DNA from: Aurantiacibacter gangjinensis
Lineage (GTDB): Bacteria; Pseudomonadota; Alphaproteobacteria; Sphingomonadales; Sphingomonadaceae
Assembly: GCF_001886695.1 (NCBI RefSeq)
Contig: NZ_CP018097.1
Coordinates: forward strand, 2,431,030 to 2,495,029
Length of the DNA stretch: 64,000 bases
Direction: 5' to 3'
Shown here: positions 1 through 8,770 of the stretch, one piece after another
How positions within the stretch are numbered: the first letter of the stretch is position 1
How the letters are laid out: every line of letters begins with the position of its first letter
The notes under the pieces: model-generated
The model's database searches: none
What the model was told of the DNA's origin: nothing
The model's input: the letters and a program-made list of their open reading frames with translations, nothing else
Made by a program: the position numbers and the translations under genes

Positions 1-560
1 TCGCCTTCGATAGTGACGACAAGCTCGCGTTGCACATCCAGCGTTTCCGGATCGATGAAGCGCAGCACTGCCGTTCCATCTGAAAAGACGAGGCTGTCCT
101 CGAAAGTGGTCAGACCCCATCCCTCGAACGGAAAATCGTCGCGGCTTTCGATGGGAGAGAGATCTGACAGGGTCCAGCGATGCACCACGCCGTGCATCCA
201 TGTCAGGCTAACCAGCTCGTCCTGCCAGACGGTCAGCCCCTCTCCGAATTGGTCGGGCGGAATGTCGCTGGCGGCCAGCACTTCGCCGGTTTCCAGATCG
301 ACGCGGCGGACTTGCGACTGGCCTTCGCGGCCCGTGCTTTCGTAAAGATGGCCGTAGTGCCACAGCAGGCCTTGGGTAAACGCGGCCGGATCGTGCGGAT
401 ATTCCGCCACGATCTCGACATCGAAAATCTCGATGGGGCGTGGCGCTTCGGCCTGTGTTTCCACCGCAGCAGGCGCAGGCTGCACATCCTGCGCATGGGC
501 GGGCAGCCACAGCAGGGCCGCCGCCGCCAGCGGAGAAAGAAGGTGTCGAAGGGTCGTCAT
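1..560 (-). CDS. Glutaminyl-peptide cyclotransferase family protein (3' end beyond window)
   Basis: Only the first 186 or so codons are present; the gene runs off the left edge. The start at 558-560 gives a signal peptide (a hydrophobic LAAAALLWL stretch ending at AHA-Q), so the product is exported. Residues about 60-85 read FTQGLLW followed by YESTGREGQSQVR, which matches the glutamine cyclotransferase family (PF05096, five-bladed propeller); repeated W-E/D blade strands follow. The family converts N-terminal glutamine to pyroglutamate on secreted proteins. It lies 51 bp downstream of a DUF937 gene on the same strand and is probably co-transcribed with it. The family assignment is firm; the substrate is unknown. 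Confidence 0.85.
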   Translation of the reverse strand, partial: MTTLRHLLSPLAAAALLWLPAHAQDVQPAPAAVETQAEAPRPIEIFDVEIVAEYPHDPAAFTQGLLWHYGHLYESTGREGQSQVRRVDLETGEVLAASDIPPDQFGEGLTVWQDELVSLTWMHGVVHRWTLSDLSPIESRDDFPFEGWGLTTFEDSLVFSDGTAVLRFIDPETLDVQRELVVTIEG

Positions 561-611
561 CACGCTCGCCCTAATGCCTGCCGGTGAACCGGCGATGACG
601 CGAAGGCTCGC

Positions 612-1184
612 TCAGCGGCGCGCCATGCCCGACATGACCTGCCCCAGCAGCCCGCCCAGCGCACCGCCCAGCGGGTTGTTGCCGCCGCCCGACGGTGTCG
701 CCGCGCTGCCGCCGTCGCGGTTCATCATGTAGCCCATCACCGCCATGGCGAGGATCGGCAGCATGCGCTTCAGCACATCGCTGCTGATTCCGGTCGACCC
801 GGCAACTTCCTCCGCAACGCCGCGGCTCACATCCTTGTTGCCGAAAATTTCTCCGAGGATGTCATTGCCCGCCTGCGTCGGCGTGGGTTCGCGCTTCAAC
901 ACGCTGTCGAGCAACATGCCACCCAGCGCCCCGCCCAATCCGCCGCCCAATCCGCCGCCAAGGCCGCCTGCCGAGCCTTGCCCGCCGGCGCCCAGCGCCC
1001 CGCCCAGCACATCGGCAAGGCCGCCCATGCCGCTTTGCGAGCCGGCGGTGCGGCGACCCATCCCCGCCACGATGGCGGGCAAGAGAGCGCCTGCACCAGT
1101 GCGCGCGGTCTGCTCATCGATGTTCAGCTCGCGCGCCATGCTTTCGATGATGCCTTGCTGCTGCAGGATCTGGCTGAGGTTCAT
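612..1184 (-). CDS. DUF937 family protein, Gly-rich
   Basis: A 190-residue protein. The N-terminal half (about residues 1-50) is helical, with a pattern such as IIESMARELNIDEQTARTGAGALLP, typical of DUF937 (YidB-like) proteins. The middle (about residues 58-92) is a low-complexity run of GGL and GGALGG units that ends at MLLDSVL. The C-terminal part contains a hydrophobic helix (MLPILAMAVMGYMM) and another Gly-rich tail. The function of DUF937 is not established. Its ATG shares one base with the stop of the upstream gene (TGATG at 1182-1186), so the two are translationally coupled. No signal peptide is apparent. Confidence 0.8.
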   Translation of the reverse strand: MNLSQILQQQGIIESMARELNIDEQTARTGAGALLPAIVAGMGRRTAGSQSGMGGLADVLGGALGAGGQGSAGGLGGGLGGGLGGALGGMLLDSVLKREPTPTQAGNDILGEIFGNKDVSRGVAEEVAGSTGISSDVLKRMLPILAMAVMGYMMNRDGGSAATPSGGGNNPLGGALGGLLGQVMSGMARR

Positions 1185-1504
1185 CAGTTTTTACCGAACA
1201 GCTTGCCAGCCGCGCTGGTGATGTCGTTCAGCGGATTGCCGTCATGGTCGCGGTCAAGGATCTGCATGAAGTTCTGCAGCGAACCTTCGCCGCCCACATG
1301 CTCCATCACCTGGCTCAGCACGCCCTGGTCGATACCGCTCTTGTCGGCTGCGACCTGCATGGTGTCGCCTTCGGCATGGTGGCCTTCGGTCAGCGCGGCA
1401 ATCGCTCGTTCGGCGGTTTCCTGATCGATGCCGATCTTCTCCGCCATGTTCTTTACCGTGGGGTGATTATGGGCGGCGTTCTTGATCTGGTCGAAAATGC
1501 TCAT
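1184..1504 (-). CDS. Small DUF937-like protein with an EF-hand-like loop
   Basis: A 106-residue protein. The ATG at 1502-1504 is chosen because AGGAGAG lies just upstream; a longer frame reaches back to 1669 but crosses a terminator. The sequence (FDQIKNAAHNHPTVKNMAEK, then EKIGIDQETAERAIAALTEG) has the repeated helical pattern seen in DUF937-type proteins, but is shorter than its downstream neighbour. Residues 84-95 read DRDHDGNPLNDI, close to an EF-hand or dockerin calcium loop (Asp at positions 1, 3, 5, Gly at 6). This loop is followed by a short Ala/Gly tail. Function unknown. It is the first gene of a probable three-gene minus-strand unit with the DUF937 and cyclotransferase genes. Confidence 0.75.
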   Translation of the reverse strand: MSIFDQIKNAAHNHPTVKNMAEKIGIDQETAERAIAALTEGHHAEGDTMQVAADKSGIDQGVLSQVMEHVGGEGSLQNFMQILDRDHDGNPLNDITSAAGKLFGKN

Positions 1505-1560
1505 CGAAACTCTCCTGTTGGTGGTCGTGTCATCAATGAGGCTAGCGCGCCATTGTGCCA

Positions 1561-1600
1561 ATAAAAAGACCCCGCCCGGCTCGCACCAGACGGGGTCTTT
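1561..1600 (-). terminator. Intrinsic terminator downstream of pckA
   Basis: Ten-base arms (aaagaccccg at 1565-1574 and cggggtcttt at 1591-1600) enclose a 16-base loop. On the minus strand the hairpin is followed by TTTTTAT, the classical U-tract. It sits 25 bp past the pckA stop and before the start of the DUF937-like gene, so it separates the two minus-strand units. Confidence 0.85.
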
Positions 1601-1625
1601 CCCTCTCCAGCTCGGAAACTGAGGA

Positions 1626-3233
1626 TCAGGCGCTTTGCGGAGCGGCCTGGCGAACGCCCTCGTCGACATGTGCGGCGAAAGGCTGGAAGTTGTTCACGAA
1701 CAGCTCGACCAGCTTGTGCGCGGTGCGATCGTATTCGTCCTGGTCGGTCCATGTGCTGCGCGGATCTAGGATGGACTGGTCGATTCCCGCTTCTTCCAGC
1801 GCGGGCACATGCACCGGCACGTCGAAGCCGAAATTGGCATCTTTGCGGTATTCGACATCGTCCAGCCTGCCATCGAGCGCGGCGTTGAGCAGGCCGCGCG
1901 TCGCCTTGATTGGCATGCGGTTTCCCACGCCGTATTTGCCGCCCGTCCAGCCGGTGTTGAGCAGCCAGCACTGCACATTGCCCTCGGCGATGCGCTTTTT
2001 CAGCAAATTGCCATAGACCGAAGGATGACGCGGCATGAAGGGCGCGCCGAAACAGGTGCTGAAGGTCGCCTCGGGCTCTGTCACGCCGATCTCGGTGCCC
2101 GCCACCTTGGCGGTGTAGCCAGAGAGGAAGTGGTACATCGCCTGGTCCGGCGTCAGCCGCGCGATCGGGGGCAGCACGCCGAAGGCATCGGCGGTCAGCA
2201 TGATGACGTTGCTGGGCACCGGGCCCATATTGTTTTCGGACGTGTTGGGAATGAAGTCGATGGGATAGGCACCGCGGCTGTTCTCGGCGAGCGAGTTGTC
2301 GTCGAAATCGAGTTCGCGCGTATCCTTGTCCATCACCACATTTTCCAGCACCGTGCCGAACATGCGGGTGGTGGCGTAGATTTCGGGCTCGGCTTCTGCG
2401 GAAAGGCGGATCATTTTTGCATAGCAGCCGCCTTCGAAATTGAAGACCGCCGTATCCGACCAGCCATGCTCGTCATCGCCGATCAGCGTGCGGCTGGCAT
2501 CGGCGGAAAGCGTTGTTTTTCCGGTGCCCGAAAGGCCGAAGAACACCGCCGTCTTGCCATCCGGGCCGACATTGGCGCTGCAGTGCATGGGCATCACGCC
2601 CTTGGGCGGCAGCAGGTAGTTGAGGATGCCGAAAACGCTCTTCTTCATCTCGCCCGCATATTGCGTGCCGCCGATCAAGATCAGCTTTTCCGAGAGGTTC
2701 ACGGCCACCACGGTTTCGCTACGCGTGCCGTGCCGGTCGGGGTCGGCCTTGAAGCTGGGCAGGTCGATCACGGTGTATTCCGCTGCAAAATCGGCCAGCT
2801 CGGCTTCGGTCGGGCGGCACAGCATGGTGCGGATGAAAAGGTTGTGCCAGGCGAACTCGTTTATCACCTGCACCGCTACGCGGTGTTCGGGCTGGCTACC
2901 GCCGAAAAGCTGCGCGGTGTAGAGCGTGTCCTTCGTGCCGAGATGAGCGAGAAAATCCTCTTTCAACGCCGCGAAATGCTCAGGCGACATGCTGGCATTG
3001 TTGTCCCACCACACCGTCTCTTCGGTCTCGCCATCGCGCACGATGAACTTGTCTTTCGCGCTGCGGCCGGTGTGCTTGCCCGTCTCGACCACCAGAGGTC
3101 CGTGCTTTGCCAGACGCCCCTCGCCATTGGCCAGCGCATGTTCGACAAGCGCAGCGGTTTTCAGATTGGCGTGAATGGTAGCATCGGTCGCAATGCCCAG
3201 ATCGGCATGCGACACCTCATGGGTGTATGACAC
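1626..3233 (-). CDS. pckA: Phosphoenolpyruvate carboxykinase (ATP)
   Basis: Catalyses oxaloacetate + ATP to phosphoenolpyruvate + CO2 + ADP, the entry step of gluconeogenesis, in the cytosol. The 535 residues match the usual length of the ATP-dependent class. The kinase-1a P-loop GLSGTGKT is at residues 233-240 and the kinase-2 motif with DD is at 253-254; the conserved R-S-A-K-D-K segment is near residue 57. The start is GTG at 3231-3233, preceded by a strong AGGAGGAGAG four bases upstream. It diverges from chvI across a 238-bp region with a palindrome. In other alphaproteobacteria pckA also lies beside the ChvI/ChvG (BvrR/BvrS) genes and has been linked to that system, so ChvI control is plausible here. 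Confidence 0.97.
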   Translation of the reverse strand: MSYTHEVSHADLGIATDATIHANLKTAALVEHALANGEGRLAKHGPLVVETGKHTGRSAKDKFIVRDGETEETVWWDNNASMSPEHFAALKEDFLAHLGTKDTLYTAQLFGGSQPEHRVAVQVINEFAWHNLFIRTMLCRPTEAELADFAAEYTVIDLPSFKADPDRHGTRSETVVAVNLSEKLILIGGTQYAGEMKKSVFGILNYLLPPKGVMPMHCSANVGPDGKTAVFFGLSGTGKTTLSADASRTLIGDDEHGWSDTAVFNFEGGCYAKMIRLSAEAEPEIYATTRMFGTVLENVVMDKDTRELDFDDNSLAENSRGAYPIDFIPNTSENNMGPVPSNVIMLTADAFGVLPPIARLTPDQAMYHFLSGYTAKVAGTEIGVTEPEATFSTCFGAPFMPRHPSVYGNLLKKRIAEGNVQCWLLNTGWTGGKYGVGNRMPIKATRGLLNAALDGRLDDVEYRKDANFGFDVPVHVPALEEAGIDQSILDPRSTWTDQDEYDRTAHKLVELFVNNFQPFAAHVDEGVRQAAPQSA

Positions 3234-3366
3234 GTTGCTCTCCTCCTAGAACGGTCAAGATGTAGGGGGCGGCAGGCGTGGCCGGGCCGCTCTCAAGGGC
3301 GCGCATAGTGAGAGATGATTGCGGCGTCAATTTGGCTGGCGGAAGGTTGATCTATCACAGTTTTGT

Positions 3367-3380
3367 TGTGAGCGTTCACA
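3367..3380. promoter_or_regulatory. Palindrome in the pckA/chvI divergent promoter region
   Basis: Five-base inverted arms TGTGA and TCACA are separated by GCGT. The half-sites equal those of a CRP site, but the spacer is 4 rather than 6, so this is not a standard CRP operator. It lies about 90 bp before the chvI start and about 130 bp before the pckA start. Operator function is inferred from position and symmetry only. Confidence 0.4.
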
Positions 3381-3471
3381 TAACCTCAGGCGCCTGTCTG
3401 CCAGCGCGTTATCCAGCGATTTATTGCCAATCGCCCGTGCGAAAGTTAGGTCTGCGCTGGCAAGGAGCGTC

Positions 3472-4239
3472 ATGACCGAACTTACCACCAGCGATGCAGA
3501 GACGAACGCCGGAACCACAGCCGGACAGCGCGTGATCGCGCTGGTCGACGATGATCGCAACATCCTCACCACTCTCTCCATCGCATTGCAGGCCGAAGGC
3601 TATGCCACCCGCCTTTACTCCGATGGCGAGGCGGCCTTGGATGCGCTGTTGCACAACCCGCCCGACCTGGCCGTGTTCGACATCAAGATGCCGCGCATGA
3701 ACGGGATGGAATTGCTGCAAAAGCTGCGGGAGACATCGCAGCTGCCGGTCATCTTCCTCACCAGCAAGGATGAGGAGGAGGACGAGGAAGCTGGCCTTGC
3801 CATGGGCGCGGACGATTATATCGCGAAGCCTTTCAGCCAGCGCCTGCTGCTGGCCCGCATCCGCGCCATCCTGCGCCGCGCCGCGCCGCTGCCCGTTAGC
3901 GAGGACGATCCCGTGCCTATGCCGAAGGCGGAGCATGAGGTCATCACGCGCGGTCGCCTCGCCATGGATCCGGCGCGGCACCAGGTAACCTGGGATGGGC
4001 GCGCGGTCAGTCTGACGGTCACCGAATTCCTGATCCTCGAAGCGCTGGCCGCCCGGCCCGGCGTTATCAAGAGCCGCAACCAGCTGATGGATGCGGCTTA
4101 CCCGGACGATGTCTTCGTCGATGACCGCACTGTCGATTCCCACATCAAGCGCCTGCGCCGCAAGTTCCGCGCCGTCGATTCCGATTTCACCGCGATCGAG
4201 ACACTGTACGGGGCAGGCTACAGCTTCTCCGATGGCTGA
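3472..4239 (+). CDS. chvI: Response regulator ChvI (OmpR/PhoB type)
   Basis: A 255-residue DNA-binding response regulator, partner of the ChvG kinase encoded next. The receiver domain (about 20-140) has the acid pocket D26-D28, phospho-acceptor D70 (in AVFDIKMP), T97 and K119. The C-terminal winged helix (about 150-255) ends in the typical TLYGAGYSF hairpin. The ATG at 3472 is chosen because AAGGAG lies just upstream; an in-frame extension to 3319 has no such site. The chvG start at 4232 overlaps its stop, so the two are co-translated. ChvI/BvrR-type regulators control envelope, acid-stress and central carbon genes in other alphaproteobacteria; targets here are unknown. Confidence 0.95.
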   Translation: MTELTTSDAETNAGTTAGQRVIALVDDDRNILTTLSIALQAEGYATRLYSDGEAALDALLHNPPDLAVFDIKMPRMNGMELLQKLRETSQLPVIFLTSKDEEEDEEAGLAMGADDYIAKPFSQRLLLARIRAILRRAAPLPVSEDDPVPMPKAEHEVITRGRLAMDPARHQVTWDGRAVSLTVTEFLILEALAARPGVIKSRNQLMDAAYPDDVFVDDRTVDSHIKRLRRKFRAVDSDFTAIETLYGAGYSFSDG

Positions 4240-5800
4240 CAGCACTGTCGACAACAGCCTGCAGGCATCGCGGCTGGAGCGGATACCCTTTCCCTTCGGT
4301 CGTTCGCTGACGGCGCGCATATTGACGGTGAACCTGATCCCGCTGCTGGTGCTGGCGGGCAGCCTGTTCTTCCTCGATTCCTACCGGCGACAGCTGCTGG
4401 ACGAGCGTTTCAAGCTCGCTCGGATCGAAGCGCAGATCACTGCCGAGGCGCTGGCAGGCGCGACGCGCGAGCGGCAGGAAGCGTTGCTCAGCCAGATCGG
4501 GCGCGAACAGCGTATGCGGCTGCGCATGTACGACACCGAAGGCACGCTTATCGCCGACAGTTTCGCCCTCGACCAGCCCAGCTTCACCTTCGGCGATCCG
4601 GATGCGGAACCATTCCTCGAAGATTTCGCCCGCTGGACCGACAGCGCGGTAAACTTCGCGGTCGGCGCGCCGTCGCCGCCCGACTATGTCGAGCCCGAAA
4701 GCACCTCGGCAGACGGCTGGCCGGAACTGGCCCGCGTGCGCCAGCAAGGCCTCACCCAGATCGAATTGCGCCGCGCGCCCGACGGCACTCCTGTCATCAA
4801 CGCCGCTGCGCCGGTCGGTCTGGCGGGCGCAACCCTGCTCACCACCCGCAATGCCAGCGACATCACCGCCGCCGTGCGCAGCGCGCGCTCCGACCTGATG
4901 ACGATCATCCTGCTGGCGCTCGCCGTTTCGACCATCCTTTCGCTCTACCTTGCCAACACCATCATCGGCCCGCTACGTCGCTTGGGCCTTGCCACTTCCC
5001 GCGTGCGGCTGGGGCGGGAGCGCGATGTCGAGGTGCCGCGCATGGACAGCCGCGAGGACGAGATCGGCGTGCTCGCCCGCGCCGTATCCGACATGACGGC
5101 CGCCCTGCGCCACCGCATCGACGCGGTGGAAAGCTTCGCCGCCGATGTCGCGCACGAGATCAAGAACCCGCTCGCATCCCTGCGCAGCGCCACCGAATCG
5201 CTGCCCAAGGTGGAGGAACCGGACCTGCGCGCCCAGTTGGTTGACGTCGCCGCCCACGATGTGCGCCGGATCGACCGGCTGGTGAGCGAAATCAGCGAGG
5301 CGAGCCGCATCGATGCCGAACTCAGCCGCGCGACGTTCGAGCCGGTGGAACTGGGCACGCTGTTCGCCAATGTCATCGCCCGCAAGGTGGAGCGCGGCGA
5401 AAATCGCGGCTGCGATATGCAGGTGGTCAGCAACACCGTGCGCGACGTGGTGCTGGGCGTCCCTATCCGGCTGGAGCGCGTCGCCGAGAACCTGCTCGAC
5501 AATGCCGTCTCCTTCTCTCCCGAAGGCGGGCGCATCACCGTCACCATCGACCATGGGGCCGACACCGTCACCGCGCGCATTTGCGACGAAGGCCCCGGCA
5601 TCCCCGAAGAAGCGCGCGAGAAGGTCTTCACCCGTTTCCACTCGCACCGCCCCGAAGGCGAGGAATATGGCAACCATTCGGGTCTCGGCCTCGCCATCGG
5701 GCGTGCGATTGCCGAAGCGCATGACGGATCGCTGCGCGTGGGAGAAAGTGCTGCGGATTTGGGCGGCGCGTGCCTTGTCCTCGAACTGCCTGCCGCGTAA
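4232..5800 (+). CDS. chvG: Sensor histidine kinase ChvG
   Basis: A 522-residue inner-membrane kinase that phosphorylates ChvI. It has two membrane segments (about 26-48 and 222-244) that enclose a periplasmic sensor of about 170 residues, then a HAMP linker, then the H-box with H308 ([12 protein letters not shown]). The N-box [15 protein letters not shown] and the G-boxes DEGPGIP and [16 protein letters not shown] complete the ATPase domain. The start ATG at 4232 lies inside the end of chvI (8-bp overlap). In rhizobia ChvG is held off by the periplasmic protein ExoR; no ExoR-like gene is visible in this window. hprK follows 11 bp after the stop, so one operon is likely. Confidence 0.95.
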   Translation: MADSTVDNSLQASRLERIPFPFGRSLTARILTVNLIPLLVLAGSLFFLDSYRRQLLDERFKLARIEAQITAEALAGATRERQEALLSQIGREQRMRLRMYDTEGTLIADSFALDQPSFTFGDPDAEPFLEDFARWTDSAVNFAVGAPSPPDYVEPESTSADGWPELARVRQQGLTQIELRRAPDGTPVINAAAPVGLAGATLLTTRNASDITAAVRSARSDLMTIILLALAVSTILSLYLANTIIGPLRRLGLATSRVRLGRERDVEVPRMDSREDEIGVLARAVSDMTAALRHRIDAVESFAADVAHEIKNPLASLRSATESLPKVEEPDLRAQLVDVAAHDVRRIDRLVSEISEASRIDAELSRATFEPVELGTLFANVIARKVERGENRGCDMQVVSNTVRDVVLGVPIRLERVAENLLDNAVSFSPEGGRITVTIDHGADTVTARICDEGPGIPEEAREKVFTRFHSHRPEGEEYGNHSGLGLAIGRAIAEAHDGSLRVGESAADLGGACLVLELPAA

Positions 5801-5811
5801 TCCCGAACAGC

Positions 5812-6231
5812 ATGAGCACGACCCTTCCCAATGTCAGCTGCGTTGCCATGCGTGGGCGCGCCATGCTCATCACCGGCGGACCGGGCAGCGGCAAATCCAG
5901 CCTGGCCCTCGCGCTGATGGATCGCGGCGCGGAGCTAATCGGTGATGATGGAGTCACGCTGGCGCAGGTCGGCGAACTGGTCGTCGCGACGCCGCCTCCC
6001 AACACCGAAGGGCTGATCGAAATCCGCAATGTCGGCCTGCTCGAAGTTCCCACCGCGCGGGCACCGGTGGCCATCGTGATCAATCTCGATCCCGATGCGG
6101 AGAGGCTGCCGCTGGGCCATGGCGCGGCGATGCTGCTCGGCAAGGAAGTGCCGCAGGTCGACCTCTATCCGGACACGCCTGCCCTGCCCTTGCGCGCCGA
6201 GGCGGCACTGGAAATGCACGGTCTGGACTGA
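5812..6231 (+). CDS. hprK: HPr kinase/phosphorylase, short alphaproteobacterial form
   Basis: Phosphorylates, and can dephosphorylate, a regulatory serine of HPr using ATP or pyrophosphate. The protein is only 139 residues because the N-terminal domain found in Firmicutes is missing, as is usual in alphaproteobacteria. The P-loop GGPGSGKSS is at about 23-31, followed by LIGDDGV and EIRNVGLLEV, which correspond to the catalytic Asp region and the HprK signature. The start ATG at 5812 lies 11 bp after chvG. Its likely substrate, HPr, is encoded 1.4 kb downstream in the same orientation. Confidence 0.92.
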   Translation: MSTTLPNVSCVAMRGRAMLITGGPGSGKSSLALALMDRGAELIGDDGVTLAQVGELVVATPPPNTEGLIEIRNVGLLEVPTARAPVAIVINLDPDAERLPLGHGAAMLLGKEVPQVDLYPDTPALPLRAEAALEMHGLD

Positions 6232-6263
6232 AGGCCCTCTTCACATTCATCAATTGTGCGCGC

Positions 6264-7187
6264 ATGTGGCTTTCCATGGCTGCAAACGCTTCCGCACCCG
6301 CCCAGCGCATCCTGCTTGTGACCGGCATGTTGGGCGCGGGCAAATCGACCGCGCTGCGCGAACTCGAAGACCTTGGCTGGGAATCGATCGACAATTTTCC
6401 GATCCGCCTGCTCGACCGGATGGTGGGCGGCGATGCCGTGGCAGGCTCGCTCGCCATCGGTTTCGATTGCCGCACGCGCGGCTTCGTGCCCGCCGAAATC
6501 ATCGAGCAGGTGAAGCACTGGGTGGAGGAGGACGAGAACCTCACCATCAGCACGCTGTTCCTCGATTGCGCGGGGCATGAACTGGAGCGGCGTTTCAACG
6601 AAACGCGGCGCCGCCATTTCCTCGCAGGCGACCTGCCCGTCTCTTCCGGCATATCGGCGGAGCGTGAATTGCTCAGCCCGCTGCGCCGCTGGGCCAATGT
6701 GCTGATCGACACCACCGATTTTTCCACCAACGACCTGAAACAGACGATCCGCGACCAATTTTCGCAAACCGCCCCTGCCGAGATGACGGTGACGGTATCG
6801 AGTTTCGGCTTTGCGCGCGGCAAGCCGCCCACGGCCGATTTGGTGTTCGACATGCGCTATCTCGCCAATCCGCATTGGGAAGAGGGGCTTCGCGAACAGA
6901 CCGGGCTGGACGAAGGCGTAGGCGAATTTATCGAAAGCAATCCGATATTTGCATCCAGCTTCTCGAAAATCCGTGCATTGCTGCTGGAACTTCTGCCGCA
7001 ATATGCGGAGCAGGGAAAAACCTATGTGAACATCGCCTTCGGTTGTACCGGCGGGAGACACCGCAGCGTTTACACAGCGGAGAAGATGGCGCAGGTCTTG
7101 CGCGAAGGCGGCTTTTCGCCCACCGTCCTGCATCGCAATCTGGGATCGCGAGCCGAGGATCTGGTGGAAGGGAGCCAGCATCCATGA
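6264..7187 (+). CDS. rapZ: RapZ family nucleotide-binding adaptor (YvcJ/YhbJ)
   Basis: A 307-residue P-loop protein with Walker A GMLGAGKS at residues 21-28 and the C-terminal RapZ signature around NIAFGCTGGRHRSVY. In Escherichia coli RapZ binds the small RNAs GlmY and GlmZ and directs RNase E to control glmS. In alphaproteobacteria that RNA circuit is not described, so the target is open. Two ATGs (6264 and 6276) could serve as start; the first is used here and the P-loop is unaffected. It lies between hprK and the EIIA gene, the usual linkage with nitrogen-PTS genes. glmS itself is in this window, about 50 kb away. Confidence 0.93.
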   Translation: MWLSMAANASAPAQRILLVTGMLGAGKSTALRELEDLGWESIDNFPIRLLDRMVGGDAVAGSLAIGFDCRTRGFVPAEIIEQVKHWVEEDENLTISTLFLDCAGHELERRFNETRRRHFLAGDLPVSSGISAERELLSPLRRWANVLIDTTDFSTNDLKQTIRDQFSQTAPAEMTVTVSSFGFARGKPPTADLVFDMRYLANPHWEEGLREQTGLDEGVGEFIESNPIFASSFSKIRALLLELLPQYAEQGKTYVNIAFGCTGGRHRSVYTAEKMAQVLREGGFSPTVLHRNLGSRAEDLVEGSQHP

Positions 7188-7241
7188 GCGCCAAGCGATC
7201 CGCCCTGTCGGTTTGAATAGGTAGAAGAACGCCCTCCCCCG

Positions 7242-7646
7242 ATGATTGGTATCATTCTCGTCACCCACGGCCAGCTGGCCGAGGAATTTGTCGCCGCCAT
7301 GGAACATGTGGTGGGCCGGCAGGATGCGGTCGCCACGATCTGCATCGGGCCGAATGACGATATGGAAGAGCGTCGCCGCGAAATCGCCGAAGCGATCGAG
7401 CGCGTCGATACAGGCGCGGGCGCGATCCTGCTGACCGACCTTTTCGGCGGCACGCCGTCCAACCTCGCCATCTCGCTATTGGAGGCGGGACGGACCGAGG
7501 TGATCGCCGGCATCAACCTGCCCATGCTGATCCGCCTGGCGGGCGCGCGCAAGGAATTGCCGCTCCTCAAGGCCGCGCAGGCCGCGCGTGAGGCGGGGCG
7601 CAATTACATCACACTCGCATCGGAATTTCTGGGGCAGGACGCCTGA
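7242..7646 (+). CDS. PTS EIIA component, mannose (ManX-like) type
   Basis: A 134-residue cytosolic phosphocarrier domain. His9 (in ILVTHG) is the expected phosphorylation site and LLTDLFGGTPSNLA is the family signature. No membrane EIIC/EIID genes occur here, so it is part of an incomplete, regulatory PTS rather than a sugar importer. It receives phosphate from HPr, encoded 20 bp downstream. Such EIIA proteins modulate regulators or enzymes in other alphaproteobacteria; the partner in this organism cannot be read from the sequence. Confidence 0.92.
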   Translation: MIGIILVTHGQLAEEFVAAMEHVVGRQDAVATICIGPNDDMEERRREIAEAIERVDTGAGAILLTDLFGGTPSNLAISLLEAGRTEVIAGINLPMLIRLAGARKELPLLKAAQAAREAGRNYITLASEFLGQDA

Positions 7647-7665
7647 TAGGGAATTGGGAGGGCAG

Positions 7666-7941
7666 ATGAGCGAAGCAAGCCGACAGGTCGTCATCCCCAA
7701 CAAGCGCGGACTGCATGCTCGCGCCAGCGCCAAATTCGTCAGCATGGTGGCGGAGATGGACAATCACAAAGTGGCTGTCGAAAAAGACGATCACAGTGCC
7801 GCGGGCGGCTCGATCCTGGGGCTGATGATGCTGGGCGCCGCCATGGGGGACACGGTCACCCTGAAGGTCGAAGGCCCGGAAGCAGAGGCGAAGCTGGGCG
7901 CGCTGGTGGCGCTGGTCGAAGGCAAGTTCGGCGAGGACTGA
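7666..7941 (+). CDS. ptsH: Phosphocarrier protein HPr (NPr-like)
   Basis: A 91-residue HPr. The catalytic histidine is H17 (in RGLHARAS) and the regulatory serine region GGSILGLMML has S49, the predicted target of the HprK encoded upstream. The ATG at 7666 is preceded by GGGAGGGC and is preferred to an in-frame upstream codon at 7588 that lies inside the EIIA gene. It transfers phosphate from enzyme I to EIIA; the enzyme I gene (ptsP) is not in the window. Confidence 0.95.
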   Translation: MSEASRQVVIPNKRGLHARASAKFVSMVAEMDNHKVAVEKDDHSAAGGSILGLMMLGAAMGDTVTLKVEGPEAEAKLGALVALVEGKFGED

Positions 7942-7950
7942 GAGCCAGCC

Positions 7951-8751
7951 ATGCGCCGCGAGATTACCGGCTTTTCCAACCCCACGGTCAAATATCTGCG
8001 CAGCTTGCGCGACAAGAAGCACCGCAAGCGCGAGGGCGTATTCCTTGCCGAGGGACTACGCCTGCTAACCGACGCGCGCGAATGCGGCCACCTGCCCAAG
8101 ATGCTCGTGATGGCAGGCGGACGCGATCGGCATCCGCTGCTGGATGCGCTGGAGGCGGATGTTGCGGCAGCGGGCGGCGACGTGATCGTCACCACGCCGG
8201 ACATCTTATCCAAGATTACCGGCAAGGATAACCCGCAGGCCGTGGCAGGCGTGTTCGAGGAGTTCGATACGTCTGTGGGCAGTTTGGACCGCACTGCCGC
8301 GTCGATCTGGCTGGTGGCGCAGGCGCTGCGCGATCCGGGCAATCTGGGCACGATGCTGCGCACAGGCGATGCGGTGGGCGCAGGCGGCCTCATCCTGATC
8401 GACGACTGCGCCGACCCTTTCAGCGTCGAAGCCGTGCGCGCGAGCATGGGTGCGATCTTCACGCAGAGAGTGGCGCGCGCTTCTTGGGGAGAATTCCACG
8501 GCTGGCTGCGTCAAGGTGATGGCCAGCTGGTCGCCGCATCATTGCGCGACGCTGTGCCCTATCGCAGCGCGCAATATGCCGCGCCGTGCTTCGTCATGGT
8601 TGGCAACGAATCGCAAGGCCTGCCGGAAGAATACGAGACCGCCTGCGACCTGCGCGTCACCATGCCGATGCGCGGCCGGGCCGACAGCCTCAACGCCGCC
8701 GTGGCTGCGGCTGTCCTCTCCTATGAGGTGCTCGATACGCTGGAGCGCTAG
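7951..8751 (+). CDS. SpoU/TrmH-family RNA 2'-O-methyltransferase
   Basis: A 266-residue protein with the N-terminal RNA-binding segment of the SpoU family (NPTVKYLRSLRDKKHRKREG) and a C-terminal SPOUT knot. Motif 1 is near AQALRDPGNLGTMLRTGDAVG, motif 2 is VGNESQGLPEE and motif 3 is MPMRGRADSLNAAVAAAV. It transfers a methyl group from S-adenosylmethionine to a ribose in tRNA or rRNA; the exact target position cannot be told from sequence. It starts 9 bp after ptsH and may ride on the same transcript. Its stop is 19 bp from the convergent rmuC stop. Confidence 0.9.
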   Translation: MRREITGFSNPTVKYLRSLRDKKHRKREGVFLAEGLRLLTDARECGHLPKMLVMAGGRDRHPLLDALEADVAAAGGDVIVTTPDILSKITGKDNPQAVAGVFEEFDTSVGSLDRTAASIWLVAQALRDPGNLGTMLRTGDAVGAGGLILIDDCADPFSVEAVRASMGAIFTQRVARASWGEFHGWLRQGDGQLVAASLRDAVPYRSAQYAAPCFVMVGNESQGLPEEYETACDLRVTMPMRGRADSLNAAVAAAVLSYEVLDTLER

Positions 8752-8770
8752 GGCGTTATGTCAAGCGACG

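Noticed and set aside
1809..3230. A 473-codon open frame on the plus strand opposite pckA
   Set aside because: It is the antisense of a well-supported enzyme gene. The translation is rich in His, Gly, Arg and Ala, typical of the unused frame in high-GC coding DNA, and there is no ribosome site.
3361..3385. A classical CRP site
   Set aside because: The half-sites match but the spacer is 4 instead of 6. I keep it only as an unassigned palindrome.
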